64,000 nt of DNA from Tellurirhabdus rosea. GTDB taxonomy: Bacteria; Bacteroidota; Bacteroidia; Cytophagales; Spirosomataceae. Position 1 is the stretch's first letter. Each line of letters starts with the position of its first letter. The notes under the pieces are model-generated. The model searched no databases. It saw only the letters and a list, made by a program, of their open reading frames with translations, and was not told the DNA's origin. Position numbers and translations under genes: made by a program. The DNA is taken from positions 3,923,501 to 3,987,500 of the forward strand of contig NZ_CP111085.1 of assembly GCF_026278345.1 (NCBI RefSeq). The letters run 5' to 3'. Positions 49,727 to 59,411 of this stretch are shown here, one piece after another.

Positions 49727-51052
49727 TCAAACTGCCTTCGCCGCGTACCGCACCCCCCGCGCGGCCACGCCCAGCGCCACGGCCATCACGCCGCCGCAGA
49801 GGAGGCCAATCGTCGGGGCGCTCAGGTGCATCTGGGCCTGACCGGACGTATACGCGCCGATGATGTCGCAGAGGTTGACCAGCGCCATGTAGGTCGTAAA
49901 CTGGGAGCCTTCGACGTGGCGGCGGCAGAGGGCCATCAGCAGCGGCATGCTCGCCACGCTGAAGATCGGGTCCATCAGCGTCCAGAGGACCAGAATGCTG
50001 CGCGACAGCGTCGGGTCGGTCCAGTACGGACTCAGGAGGTTGAAGACGAAATAACTCAGGCAGTTGAATACCATCACGACCAGCAGTAAACGCGCCGGTC
50101 CGAAGCGGTCGGCCAGCACGCCGCCGGTGAGTACCACGGCCAGAATAATCCCGGTGCCGAGCGTTCCCTGCAGAACCGAAACGTCGGTGTCGGCCCAGCC
50201 CAGCCGGCTGATGAGGTGATACGAATACGCTCGGTTGAAGACACTCACGCAGGCATAATAGGCCAGCATCGGCAGAAACAGCAGCAGGCTCCGGCGGGTC
50301 GTCAGGCCCCGGAACAGTTCGCGGAAAAGCCAGTTCAGGGCGTGGTTCTGCCGGATGCTCCGCGGACGCACCACCGCATCCGGCGACGAAGGGACCGGCC
50401 GCGCCTGCGTCGGCAGCAGGGCGTCGTCGGACTGCTCCTTGATGAAAAACGTCAACACCGTAAACGCCAGCAGCAGGGCCGACTGCACGGCCGCCGCAAA
50501 CGTAAACCCTTCGTTCCGCATCAGGTACGAAAGCAGCGCCGCCCCCAGCGAAATGCCCGACAGAAAGCCGCCCCGCATGAAGGCGTTGATCCGACCCCGC
50601 TCGCGTTCCGGAATCACCGAAATTGCCAGAGCATCCACGCTGGCATCCTGAACCGACGCAAAAACGCTGTGGATGAAAAGAACGACCGACAGCATTCCGA
50701 TCTGCCGTACCGGGTCGTCCACCAGCAGAATGCCCAGCGAGGCCAGAAAGGCCAGAAACTGCGCCAGCAGCACCCACGGCCGCCGCTCGCCCATCGCCGA
50801 CCCCTGATATTTGTCGATGACCGGCCCCCACACGAACTGAATCGCCCACGGAAAGCCCACCACCGCCGCAAACTGCCCAACCGCCGCCGAAGTAAGTCCT
50901 TTCGCTGTCAAATAATTAGCCAGGGCATACAGCGCAAAACCGGCCGGAATGCCCTGCATGACGTACAGGTAAAAAAATGTGACGTAGCGCAACGGGCGGC
51001 TGTCGCGGAGACTGAGTGGATAGGGACGGGTTGCCGGGAGGGAAGCCTGCAT
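49727..51052 (-). CDS. MFS transporter, AmpG-like
   Basis: 441 residues from the ATG at 51052; the long upstream extension (64 residues) is polar and unlike the family. Twelve membrane helices. The first loop region reads MQGIPAGFALYALANYLTA and WAIQFVWGPVIDKYQ, then GERRPWVLLAQ, which is the pattern of AmpG muropeptide permeases. VQDASVDALAI in helix 4 also fits. AmpG brings anhydro-muropeptides into the cytoplasm, and two enzymes of murein-peptide handling lie on the same strand downstream. The specific substrate is inferred. Confidence 0.8.
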   Translation of the reverse strand: MQASLPATRPYPLSLRDSRPLRYVTFFYLYVMQGIPAGFALYALANYLTAKGLTSAAVGQFAAVVGFPWAIQFVWGPVIDKYQGSAMGERRPWVLLAQFLAFLASLGILLVDDPVRQIGMLSVVLFIHSVFASVQDASVDALAISVIPERERGRINAFMRGGFLSGISLGAALLSYLMRNEGFTFAAAVQSALLLAFTVLTFFIKEQSDDALLPTQARPVPSSPDAVVRPRSIRQNHALNWLFRELFRGLTTRRSLLLFLPMLAYYACVSVFNRAYSYHLISRLGWADTDVSVLQGTLGTGIILAVVLTGGVLADRFGPARLLLVVMVFNCLSYFVFNLLSPYWTDPTLSRSILVLWTLMDPIFSVASMPLLMALCRRHVEGSQFTTYMALVNLCDIIGAYTSGQAQMHLSAPTIGLLCGGVMAVALGVAARGVRYAAKAV

Positions 51053-51211
51053 GAACGGATGTGGATTATGTCGCAAAAACGATTTGTTCGGAAAATGTTT
51101 TGCCCCAGAGAATAAATTCCTGTTAACGACACTGTTAAATGATTGTGTTTTTGCGGGTAAAGCGTCAGCCGTGATTGGTTGTTCTTTATTTTTCCAGTAA
51201 AAATGTAGCCG

Positions 51212-53863
51212 ATGAACACCCTCGCCCCGCCCGAAAATCCACACCGCCTGTCCGCCGACGAACTAGAGCGAACTCTGCAAACAGCTCCGCATACCGGGCT
51301 GACCACCGACGAAGCCCGCCGCCGCCTCGACGAACTAGGTCCGAATGCTCTGCCCGAAGCGGAACGCGAAAGTGCCCTGGCGATTCTGCTGAGGCAGTTT
51401 ACCGGTATCATTGTCTACGTGCTCGCCGGGGCGGCGGCCATTTCGTTTTTTCTCGGCGATACAGTCGAAGGGTACGCCATCATCGCCGTCCTGCTCATCA
51501 ACGCCGCTACGGGTTTTATTCTGGAATGGAACGCGTCGCAGTCGATGGACGCGCTTCGCAAAATGGACACGGCCCCGGCACGGGTGCTGCGCGACGGTCG
51601 GGCGCAGGAGATTTCATCGGAGGAGGTCACGCTCGGCGATATCCTGCTGGTGGAAGCGGGCGATGTGGTGGCTGCCGACGCGAGCCTGTTCGCCTTCAAC
51701 CAGTTGGAAGTGGATGAGTCGGCGCTGACGGGCGAATCGCTGCCAGTGCCCAAGAATACCGATCTGCCGCCGGACGATGCCCCGCTGGCCGAGCAGCACA
51801 ACCGGCTGTTCAAAGGGACGGCTGTCACGGCGGGCAACGGGCGGGCCATCATCACCGGCATCGGGGCCGGTACGGAGTTGGGCAAAATTGCCGCCCTCGT
51901 CGAGAGTGCCGAGCGGACGGCGACCCCGCTGGAAGCCAAACTCGACGCGCTGGCGAAACGGCTGATCTGGATTACGGTCGGACTGGCCGTGCTTTTTCTG
52001 ATTGCGGGACTGATTCGGGGCGAAGAGGTCCGGCGGTTGGTCGAAACGGCCATTGCGCTGGCGATTGCGGCCATTCCGGAAGGCATGTCGGTGGTCGCCA
52101 CCATTGCACTGGCGTACGGAATGCTGCGGCTGGCCCGCAAAAAAGTCATCGTTAAGCGGCTTTCGGCGGTGGAAACGCTGGGCGGGACGGACGTTATCTT
52201 TACCGACAAAACCGGCACGCTGACCCTCAACCGCATTCAGGTGAACCGGGTGCAACTGCCCGAAGCCGCCGCCGAAGTGCGCGTGGAAGAGCGGGCGGAA
52301 GCCCTCACGGTGCTCAACGGCGACGAAGCCATTGCAGGGCACGACCTTTTCGACAGGCTGGTGCAGGTCGGCGTGCTTTGCAACAACGCGAGTTACGAAC
52401 CGGCCGAAGAAAAAGAGGTCGGCGACCCGGTCGAAGTCTCGCTGCTGAAATTTGCCCTGGCGGCGGGCGTCGATCCAGAGCAGGTAAACGGGCAGTTTCC
52501 GCGCCGGGCCGAAAAAGCCTTCAGTTCCGAAACCCGCATCATGGGCACGCTGCACGAAACCGGCGGGCGGTATTTTGTGGCCGTCAAAGGCGCGGTGGAG
52601 GAAGTGCTGGCCCGCTGCGCGCCGAATGGGAAATCCGTGGATGAGTTTGTGGCGATTTCCGAGCAGTTATCGGCCGAAGGACTGCGGACGCTGGCGTTTG
52701 CCTACCGCGAAACCGACGAGCGCCTGGCCGACGATTTTGCCGATAAAGATCTGACCTACCTCGGCCTGATCGGCTTTCTGGACCCGCCCCGCACGGAAGT
52801 GACGCCCGCCCTAGAAGCCTGCCGCCGCGCCGGTATCAAAGTCATCATGGTGACCGGCGACCACCCGGCCACGGCCCTGACCATCGCTTCCAAAGTGAAA
52901 CTCATTGAACCCGGCGAGGAAATGGCGCTGACGGGCCGCGACCTCAAACCGCTCACCGAACTTTCCGCACAGGAAAAAGAACACATTCTGCGGTGCCGGG
53001 TTTTCGCGCGGGTGAGTCCGGGGCAGAAACTGGACATGATCGACCTCTACCAGCAGGACGGCCACATCGTCGGCATGACGGGCGACGGCGTCAACGACGC
53101 CCCGGCGCTGAAAAAGTCCGACATCGGCATTGCGATGGGCCTGCGGGGCACGCAGGTCGCCGCCGAAACGGCCGATATGGTGCTCAAGGACGATTCGTTT
53201 ACGTCCATTGTCCGGGCCATTGCGCAGGGGCGGGTCATTTTTGAGAATATCCGGAAGTTCATCCTGTTCCTGCTTTCGTGCAACCTGAGTGAGGTGTTTG
53301 TGGTCACATTCGCCGGATTCCTGAACGTCGGAACGCCGCTGCTGCCGCTGCAGATTCTGTTCATCAACATCGTGACGGACGTTTTTCCGGCTCTGGCGCT
53401 GGGCGTCGGGCGGGAGAACGAGGCGCTCATGCACCGTCCGCCCCGCGACCCCAAACTGCCGCTGCTGTCGAACCGGGACTGGCGGGAGATCGGCGGCTAT
53501 GCCCTGGTGATGACGGTCTCCGTGCTGGCGGCGTTCTGGTACGCCACCCGGCAACTGGGCATGGATGGCACGACGGGCAACACCATTACGTTTTACGCCC
53601 TGTCGCTGGCGCAGCTACTGCACGTCTTCAACCTGCACTCCGAGCGGTCTTTTTTCCGGAACGAAATCACCCGCAACCGGTTCATCTGGCTGGCTCTGGG
53701 GCTGTGCATCGGCATTTTGCTGCTGACGTATTACGTCCCCGTGCTGCGCGACGTGCTGTCGATTCAGCCCCTGAACGGGCCGGCGCTGGAACTGATTGGG
53801 GCGGCGGGGATCGTGCCGCTGCTGGTGGTTCAGGTGGCCCGGATGGTCAGGGGAAACACATAA
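51212..53863 (+). CDS. P-type cation-transporting ATPase (P2A-like)
   Basis: 883 residues with all domains: N-terminal cation ATPase domain (RLSADELERTL), the actuator motif DESALTGESLPVPK, the phosphorylation site DKTGTLT with Asp332, the M4 motif AIAAIPEGMS, the P-domain MVTGDHPATA and GDGVNDAPALKKSDIGIAMG, and a C-terminal membrane block of about four to six helices. The family exports Ca2+, or Na+ and K+ in some bacteria. PEGM in place of PEGL leaves the ion open. It is divergent from the MFS gene across 160 nt and is followed 63 nt later by an AraC regulator. Confidence 0.92.
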   Translation: MNTLAPPENPHRLSADELERTLQTAPHTGLTTDEARRRLDELGPNALPEAERESALAILLRQFTGIIVYVLAGAAAISFFLGDTVEGYAIIAVLLINAATGFILEWNASQSMDALRKMDTAPARVLRDGRAQEISSEEVTLGDILLVEAGDVVAADASLFAFNQLEVDESALTGESLPVPKNTDLPPDDAPLAEQHNRLFKGTAVTAGNGRAIITGIGAGTELGKIAALVESAERTATPLEAKLDALAKRLIWITVGLAVLFLIAGLIRGEEVRRLVETAIALAIAAIPEGMSVVATIALAYGMLRLARKKVIVKRLSAVETLGGTDVIFTDKTGTLTLNRIQVNRVQLPEAAAEVRVEERAEALTVLNGDEAIAGHDLFDRLVQVGVLCNNASYEPAEEKEVGDPVEVSLLKFALAAGVDPEQVNGQFPRRAEKAFSSETRIMGTLHETGGRYFVAVKGAVEEVLARCAPNGKSVDEFVAISEQLSAEGLRTLAFAYRETDERLADDFADKDLTYLGLIGFLDPPRTEVTPALEACRRAGIKVIMVTGDHPATALTIASKVKLIEPGEEMALTGRDLKPLTELSAQEKEHILRCRVFARVSPGQKLDMIDLYQQDGHIVGMTGDGVNDAPALKKSDIGIAMGLRGTQVAAETADMVLKDDSFTSIVRAIAQGRVIFENIRKFILFLLSCNLSEVFVVTFAGFLNVGTPLLPLQILFINIVTDVFPALALGVGRENEALMHRPPRDPKLPLLSNRDWREIGGYALVMTVSVLAAFWYATRQLGMDGTTGNTITFYALSLAQLLHVFNLHSERSFFRNEITRNRFIWLALGLCIGILLLTYYVPVLRDVLSIQPLNGPALELIGAAGIVPLLVVQVARMVRGNT

Positions 53864-53926
53864 GCCTGTCCGTAAACTTAATCCGGACGGTCAGACCGAT
53901 TGTCCGGCTTTTCCGTATCTTGCCTT

Positions 53927-55084
53927 ATGACCATTCCTCCGCTCGACCTCATCCTGCTTCTCGGTGCCATTCAGGGTTTGATCCTGGCCGGTATGCTGTG
54001 GTTCAGTCGGGGCGGCAACCGGCTTTCCAACCGGCTGCTGGGCACGCTGATCGGCTTTCTGGCGCTGATGAGCTTTGCGGTCGGCGTACCGGTGAACAAC
54101 GTTTACCTCAGCCATTTCATCGATCTGGCTCCGCTGTTCAACGCCATGCCGCTGGGGCCGCTGATCTACTTCTACACCCGGTCCGTGCTCGATCCGACTT
54201 TTCGCCTCGGGAAAGCCGAACGGCGGCATTTTTACCCCGTCGTGCTGGACTGGGGCGCGCCCCTGATCGGCTGGACGTTTATCTTCGGACTGCTGCTGCG
54301 CAAGTTTCCGATGCAGGACGGGCCTTCGTGGGGCAACGTCATGACGGAATACAACATGTACGTCGATATTCCGCGCTGGGTCTCGATGACGGTCTATCTG
54401 GTGCTGGCCTGGCGCTGGCTGGCCCGGAAAGCGCCGGAAAGGCGCGAAGGCGATGAAGAGGCGCGCCGGAACATCCGGTGGCTGCGTCAGGCGCTGACGG
54501 GTCTGCTGCTTTTTCAGGCGATCTGGCTGGTCCATCTGGTGCCGTACATTCTTCCGGGGACGCGGTCGGCCCTGCTCGACAGCGTGGGCTGGTACCCGCT
54601 GTACATTCCCATCGCGATTCTGATTTACTGGATGGGCCTGAAAGGATACCTGCACGCCCGCCGCCATCCGGTCGAAAAGCCGTCCCGGAAAACTGTCGCC
54701 ACGACTTTGCCGCCTGAACAGGTGGACAAAACGGTCGGGCAGCTGCAGAACGCCATGCAGTCGGAGCGGCTTTACCTGGACCCGGAACTGACCGTCGAGA
54801 AGGTGGCCAGAACGCTGCAACTGCCTCCCAAAACGGTGTCGTTCGTCCTCAACCAGCACCTTCGGAAGAGCTTCAACACGTTTGTCAACGAGTACCGGGT
54901 CGAGGCCGTCAAGCAGCGGCTGGCGACTTCGGCCAGCGAACACCTGACGCTGACGGGCATCGCCTTCGAGTGCGGTTTTAATTCGCAGGCCACGTTTCAG
55001 CGGGTGTTCAAGCAGATGACGGGCGTGTCGCCCAGAGAATTTGCCGAATCTGCCCCCGGAAATACCTCTCAAATCCGGATTTGA
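53927..55084 (+). CDS. Membrane-bound AraC family regulator
   Basis: 385 residues from the ATG at 53927; a promoter-like TATCTTGC lies just before it. The N-terminal 250 residues form about seven membrane helices (LILLLGAIQGLILAGMLWF is the first, a common start of this type), and the C-terminal 100 are an AraC double helix-turn-helix (ELTVEKVARTLQLPPKTVSF, then FECGFNSQATFQRVFKQMT). It resembles the membrane domain and DNA-binding part of the sus-locus regulator in this window but lacks the carbohydrate-binding domains. Likely targets are the neighbouring genes. The next gene follows after 50 nt. Confidence 0.9.
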   Translation: MTIPPLDLILLLGAIQGLILAGMLWFSRGGNRLSNRLLGTLIGFLALMSFAVGVPVNNVYLSHFIDLAPLFNAMPLGPLIYFYTRSVLDPTFRLGKAERRHFYPVVLDWGAPLIGWTFIFGLLLRKFPMQDGPSWGNVMTEYNMYVDIPRWVSMTVYLVLAWRWLARKAPERREGDEEARRNIRWLRQALTGLLLFQAIWLVHLVPYILPGTRSALLDSVGWYPLYIPIAILIYWMGLKGYLHARRHPVEKPSRKTVATTLPPEQVDKTVGQLQNAMQSERLYLDPELTVEKVARTLQLPPKTVSFVLNQHLRKSFNTFVNEYRVEAVKQRLATSASEHLTLTGIAFECGFNSQATFQRVFKQMTGVSPREFAESAPGNTSQIRI

Positions 55085-55134
55085 GCAGACCGATGGGCCG
55101 TTTTTCGCCTGTTTTGTGCAAAAAACAACGCTTT

Positions 55135-56676
55135 ATGAAATGGCTCATCTGCCTGCTGTTCCTGCTTCCGCTGGGAAGCCATGCTCAATCCGGAACCGAC
55201 CCGCTCTCCACCCGCATCCTGCAACCCGCCGACATGCAGGCCGATTTCCGGTATCTGCGCCGGCTACTGGAGGAAACGCATCCGGGCCTGTACCGGTATA
55301 CGCCGAAAGCCGCCATGCAGGCCCGTCTGGACAGCCTCGACCGCAGCCTGGACCAGCCGCAGCCTTTTTACCGCTTTTTCAAAACGGTTTCGGCGCTGAT
55401 GGCCGACATCCGCTGCGCCCACACGCACGCCCTGCCGTCCAAAAACTGGCTGGAGCAGTTTAACCGAAACCTGAAAACGATTCCGTTTTTCCTGTTTCCG
55501 TTCGAAAAGCGTTCCTATGTGCTCTTTAACGGCACGTCGGACAAGACCATCCAGCCGGGTTTTGAAGTGCTGAGCATCAACGGGCAGCCGATGGATGAGA
55601 TTCGGCAGCAGGTGTATCGGTACTACTGGACCGACGGCTCCATCGAAGCGTCGAGGTCGTCGGCGCTGCGCGGGGAGCTGTTCTCCCTGTTTTATTACTG
55701 GTACCTCGGCCAGCCCGAAACGTATTCCTTCACGTTCAGAAGCCTGACGGGCGATACGGTACGGTTCGAGGCCCCGGCCAAACCATTCCGGTCCTGGCTT
55801 CGGGACGTTAAGAAGAATCCCGTCAACAAACAGATGCTGGCCTGGTATAATAAAAAGAAGCCGAAGCATCCCTGGCGGCTTTCCTTTCCGGAAGATATTC
55901 CCCAGACCGCCTACCTGCGCTTCGATGGATTTGGGGGATACGGGGCGTCGAACGGTGAACAGGCCGTCAGCACCTTCCGGAAATTTATGGACGAAAGCCT
56001 CGAAAAAATGGCAAAAAAGGACGTCCGAAACCTGATCGTCGATCTTAGGGACAACCGGGGCGGCTGGGACAGCCAGGGAATCGAGCTGTTTACCTACCTG
56101 GCCAAAGGCGATTCGGCCGTGCCGTATTACACCCGGCAGCACAGCGTGACCGACAGCAGCGAGTTTCTGAAATTCTCGGACCTGTCGGAAGAGGACCGGA
56201 AAAATGTGAAGAATGAACTCATTCCCGAACCCGACGGGACCTTCACCCTCAAGCAGGGCAGCGATACCCGCGAGCCGAAACGCTACGAGCCGAAACCGAA
56301 CCGGTTCCGGGGCAAGGTGTACATCCTGATGAACGGCCAGAGCGTATCGACCGCCTCCGAGTTTCTGGCCGTGGCCCACGCCAACCGGGTCGGCGTCTTT
56401 ATCGGGGAAGAATCCGGCGGGGCCTACGAAGGCGGCAACGGCAGCAGTTTCATCAATCTCGAACTGCCGAAATCGGGCATTCAGGTCAGTACGCCGCTGG
56501 TGTATTACCGCAACGCCGTGCCCGAACCGGCGCAGCCGGGGCGCGGAACGTTTCCGGATCATGCCGTGCCGACCACGATAGTCAACCTGCTCGAACACCG
56601 CGACGCACAGGGGGAATTCGTGAAAAAGCTGATTTTGAAGCCGGAAACCGGAACAACCACGGTGCAAAACCGTTGA
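55135..56676 (+). CDS. S41 (C-terminal processing) peptidase-like protein
   Basis: 513 residues with a signal peptide ending GSHAQ. The N-terminal helical part (about 25-115) is followed by a PDZ-like segment (IQPGFEVLSINGQPMDEIRQ) and the S41 core: LIVDLRDNRGGWDSQG near 300, and the catalytic serine in MNGQSVSTASEFLAVAH near 400, then GEESGGAYEGGNG. The order fits secreted tail-specific proteases of Bacteroidota. It follows the AraC regulator and may be part of the same unit. Confidence 0.9.
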   Translation: MKWLICLLFLLPLGSHAQSGTDPLSTRILQPADMQADFRYLRRLLEETHPGLYRYTPKAAMQARLDSLDRSLDQPQPFYRFFKTVSALMADIRCAHTHALPSKNWLEQFNRNLKTIPFFLFPFEKRSYVLFNGTSDKTIQPGFEVLSINGQPMDEIRQQVYRYYWTDGSIEASRSSALRGELFSLFYYWYLGQPETYSFTFRSLTGDTVRFEAPAKPFRSWLRDVKKNPVNKQMLAWYNKKKPKHPWRLSFPEDIPQTAYLRFDGFGGYGASNGEQAVSTFRKFMDESLEKMAKKDVRNLIVDLRDNRGGWDSQGIELFTYLAKGDSAVPYYTRQHSVTDSSEFLKFSDLSEEDRKNVKNELIPEPDGTFTLKQGSDTREPKRYEPKPNRFRGKVYILMNGQSVSTASEFLAVAHANRVGVFIGEESGGAYEGGNGSSFINLELPKSGIQVSTPLVYYRNAVPEPAQPGRGTFPDHAVPTTIVNLLEHRDAQGEFVKKLILKPETGTTTVQNR

Positions 56677-56709
56677 AACGGTTACGGCGGCTGGTTTGTC
56701 GTCTGTGAA

Positions 56710-56729
56710 CCCGCCGTTGAAACGGCGGG
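56710..56729 (+). terminator. Hairpin with short T tract after the S41 gene
   Basis: CCCGCCGTT/AACGGCGGG with a two-base loop, followed by CTTTG. The T run is short, so this is a weak terminator or a processing hairpin. Confidence 0.5.
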
Positions 56730-56757
56730 CTTTGTCCATCGATGAACCGAAAAAAAG

Positions 56758-57807
56758 ATGAATCAATTTCTGTTGTACGGGGCCAACGGCTACACCGCCG
56801 GGCTGATTATCGAGCAGGCCGCGTCGTTTGGCCTGACGCCCGTGCTGGCGGGCCGCAGTGAGGAGAAAATCCGGCCCCTCGCCGAAAAGCACGGTCTCTC
56901 GTACCGCCTCGCCGACCTGACCGACGCGGCCGCCCTCGACCGGGCGCTGGACGGCCTGCCCGTCGTGCTGCACTGCGCCGGACCGTTTTCGCGCACGGCG
57001 GCCCCCATGCAGGAAGCCTGTCTGCGGACGGGCACCCACTACCTCGACATCACGGGCGAAATCGCCGTGTTCGAAACGGGCGCGGCCCTCGACGCCCGGG
57101 CCCGGGAGCGGAACGTGATGCTGATGTCGGGCGTGGGCTTCGATGTGGTGCCGACCGACTGCTCGGCCCGTTTTCTGAAGGACCAACTCCCCGACGCCAC
57201 GCATTTGCAGCTGGCTTTCGCCAACGTCGGCGGCTCGGTCTCGCACGGCACGGCCCTGACGGCGGTCGAAAACCTGGGTTCGGGTGGGTTTGTGCGGGAG
57301 GCCGGCGTGCTCAAGCCCGTTTCCAATGCCGAAAAAGTGATCGAGGTCACCTTCGCCGGGGGCCGAAAGCTCTACTGCATGACCATTCCGTGGGCCGATC
57401 TGGCAACGGCTTACCGCACGACCGGCATTCCCAACATCGAAACGTTTATGGCCGCGCCCCAGGCGCAGATTCTGGGAGCCAAAGCCCTGAACTGGCTCGG
57501 CCCCCTTCTGAAAACGCCGCGGGTTCAGAACTTTATCCGAAACCGCATCGACAGGGCGCTGACCGGACCGGGAGCCGAAGCCCGTCAAAAAGCCCGGACG
57601 CTGGTCTGGGGTCGGGTGTGGAATGCCGCGGGCGACTCGGTCGTGACGCGGCTGGAAGGGCCGGACGGGTATCACCTGACCGCCCGGACGGCGCTGAACA
57701 TCACGCAGAAAGTGCTTCAGGGCAACGTTAAAGCGGGTTTTCAGACGCCTGCGGGTTTATACGGCGCCGACCTGATTCTGGAAATCGAGGGCGTCCGGCG
57801 GGTATAA
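56758..57807 (+). CDS. Saccharopine dehydrogenase-like NAD(P)-binding protein
   Basis: 349 residues. The Rossmann start is FLLYGANGYTAGLII, followed by VLAGRSEEKI; then VLHCAGPFSRTAAPMQEACL and THYLDITGE, which mark the trans-acting enoyl reductase/saccharopine dehydrogenase-like family. The central SGVGFDVVPTDCSA is also conserved. The proper substrate of bacterial members is not known; lysine synthesis is unlikely here. It is followed at 48 nt by an NlpC/P60 gene in the same direction. Confidence 0.88.
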   Translation: MNQFLLYGANGYTAGLIIEQAASFGLTPVLAGRSEEKIRPLAEKHGLSYRLADLTDAAALDRALDGLPVVLHCAGPFSRTAAPMQEACLRTGTHYLDITGEIAVFETGAALDARARERNVMLMSGVGFDVVPTDCSARFLKDQLPDATHLQLAFANVGGSVSHGTALTAVENLGSGGFVREAGVLKPVSNAEKVIEVTFAGGRKLYCMTIPWADLATAYRTTGIPNIETFMAAPQAQILGAKALNWLGPLLKTPRVQNFIRNRIDRALTGPGAEARQKARTLVWGRVWNAAGDSVVTRLEGPDGYHLTARTALNITQKVLQGNVKAGFQTPAGLYGADLILEIEGVRRV

Positions 57808-57855
57808 GGACAAGCTGAGGAAACCAAAATGACCTGGGCGGGCGTTAGTAGCCCT

Positions 57856-58596
57856 ATGAAGCAACTGATCTGTGGCCTGCTGCTGCTGGTCGCGACGTCC
57901 GGGTGGGCGCAAACCAGCGGTGAGGCCTTCTACCAGAAGTACGAAAGCGTCCTGCAAAATCGATTTGGCAACGTAGCCACCCGAAAAGAGCTTTTGTACC
58001 TGCTTGAAAGCATCATCGACCACCGGCATCTCGAAGTCGATTACAACCAGTATTTCCGGCCGGTACGCACGCCGCTGGCCCACCACCTGCACCAGCAGCA
58101 ACCCGCCCTCAGTCTGGCGCATTGGAAATCCGCCCTGGTTTACCCGCTGCTGCGGTTTGTGCTGACCAAAACGACGCCGGTTCCGGACCGCGCCGCGGGC
58201 AATTCGGCCGGACAAAAGCTGGCCGCCGGGGCGTTTGCCTATCTGGGCGTGCCGTACGGATCACCCACCTTCAACCGCCAGACCAACCGCGGAACCCTCG
58301 ACTGCTCGGGCCTCGTCCGCTACGTCATGGAAGACATCGGGTTACCTTACCGGGGCGGGAATGGCTCCCGGGCGGTGGCCGGACTGGTTTCCAGCCCGGA
58401 TTTTAAAACCGTCACCGGAGACCCGCAGCCCGGCGATCTGCTGGTTCGCAAACACAAGAACAACCAGTGGTCGCATGTCGGCATTTACGTGGGCGACCGG
58501 CAGCTGATCGAAGCGCCGTACAGCGGGACGGTGGTCCGGACGACGCCTTACCAGGCCGGGAAATGGCACCGGATTCTGCGCTACGCCCGGCCCTGA
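57856..58596 (+). CDS. NlpC/P60 (C40) peptidase
   Basis: 246 residues from the ATG at 57856, with a signal peptide ending SGWAQ. The catalytic domain fills the C-terminal half: Cys in NRGTLDCSGLVRYVME near 155 and His in NQWSHVGIYVGD near 211, with a final basic part. The first half is helical and unlike SH3 domains. It is a secreted cell-wall peptidase, the second C40 enzyme in the window. The endonuclease V gene lies 60 nt downstream. Confidence 0.9.
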   Translation: MKQLICGLLLLVATSGWAQTSGEAFYQKYESVLQNRFGNVATRKELLYLLESIIDHRHLEVDYNQYFRPVRTPLAHHLHQQQPALSLAHWKSALVYPLLRFVLTKTTPVPDRAAGNSAGQKLAAGAFAYLGVPYGSPTFNRQTNRGTLDCSGLVRYVMEDIGLPYRGGNGSRAVAGLVSSPDFKTVTGDPQPGDLLVRKHKNNQWSHVGIYVGDRQLIEAPYSGTVVRTTPYQAGKWHRILRYARP

Positions 58597-58656
58597 CGGC
58601 CGCGTCCGTAACTTTCCCGGGGCCTCGGCAGTTCTGTTGGGAGTATCATCAGCACT

Positions 58657-59364
58657 ATGAGCCGCATCCACACCCTTCACGATTGGAACGTTACCCCCGA
58701 AGAAGCCGTCGCCCTGCAGCAGCGGCTCCGAAGCCAGATTCGCATTCAGCCGCTGGAAAAGCCGGTTGAGCTGATTGCCGGATGCGACATTTCGTTCAAT
58801 AAATTCGAAACAACCGTCTACGCGGGCATCGTGGTCATCCGGCTGGACACGCTGGAAACGGTCGAAGAGGCCGGGGTGGTCAGCGAAACGACGTTTCCGT
58901 ACGTGCCGGGACTGCTGTCGTTCCGCGAAATTCCCTCCCTGCTGGAAGCCTGGGCCAACCTGAAGCAGCAGCCCGACGTGGTCATGTTCGACGGGCACGG
59001 CATCGCCCACCCGCGCCGGATCGGGATTGCGGCTCATGCCGGGCTCTGGCTCAATATCCCGACGTTCGGCTGCGGAAAATCGGTGCTGGTGGGCAAATAC
59101 GACGAACCGGCCCCCGAACGCGGGTCCTGGTCGCCCATGATTCACCGGGGCGAAACCATCGGGGCCGCCTTACGGACCAAAAACAAGGTCAATCCGGTGT
59201 ACATTTCCCCCGGAAACCTCATCGACCTGCCCTCGGCCCTCGACCTGACCCTGCGCACCGACGGTGGCTACCGGCTTCCCGAACCCACGCGCCGGGCGCA
59301 TTTGCTGGTCAACGCCCTGCGGCGGGCGCAGGGGGCGGAGTCGACTGAGAAGCCATCGGACTAA
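58657..59364 (+). CDS. nfi: Endonuclease V
   Basis: 235 residues, the normal length. It cuts DNA near deaminated bases such as inosine. Motifs: AGCDISFNKFETTVYAGIVV (first metal Asp), FPYVPGLLSFREIPSLLEAW, VVMFDGHGIAHPRRIGIAAH, where Asp and the glycine-histidine pair form the active site, and IGAALRTKNKVNPVYISPGN. All are intact. It stands in the same direction as the NlpC/P60 gene and converges with the sulfatase. Confidence 0.95.
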   Translation: MSRIHTLHDWNVTPEEAVALQQRLRSQIRIQPLEKPVELIAGCDISFNKFETTVYAGIVVIRLDTLETVEEAGVVSETTFPYVPGLLSFREIPSLLEAWANLKQQPDVVMFDGHGIAHPRRIGIAAHAGLWLNIPTFGCGKSVLVGKYDEPAPERGSWSPMIHRGETIGAALRTKNKVNPVYISPGNLIDLPSALDLTLRTDGGYRLPEPTRRAHLLVNALRRAQGAESTEKPSD

Positions 59365-59411
59365 CAGGGCGGGCACGCTTACCGGGGGATGAAAAGCACC
59401 AAAACAGCCCT

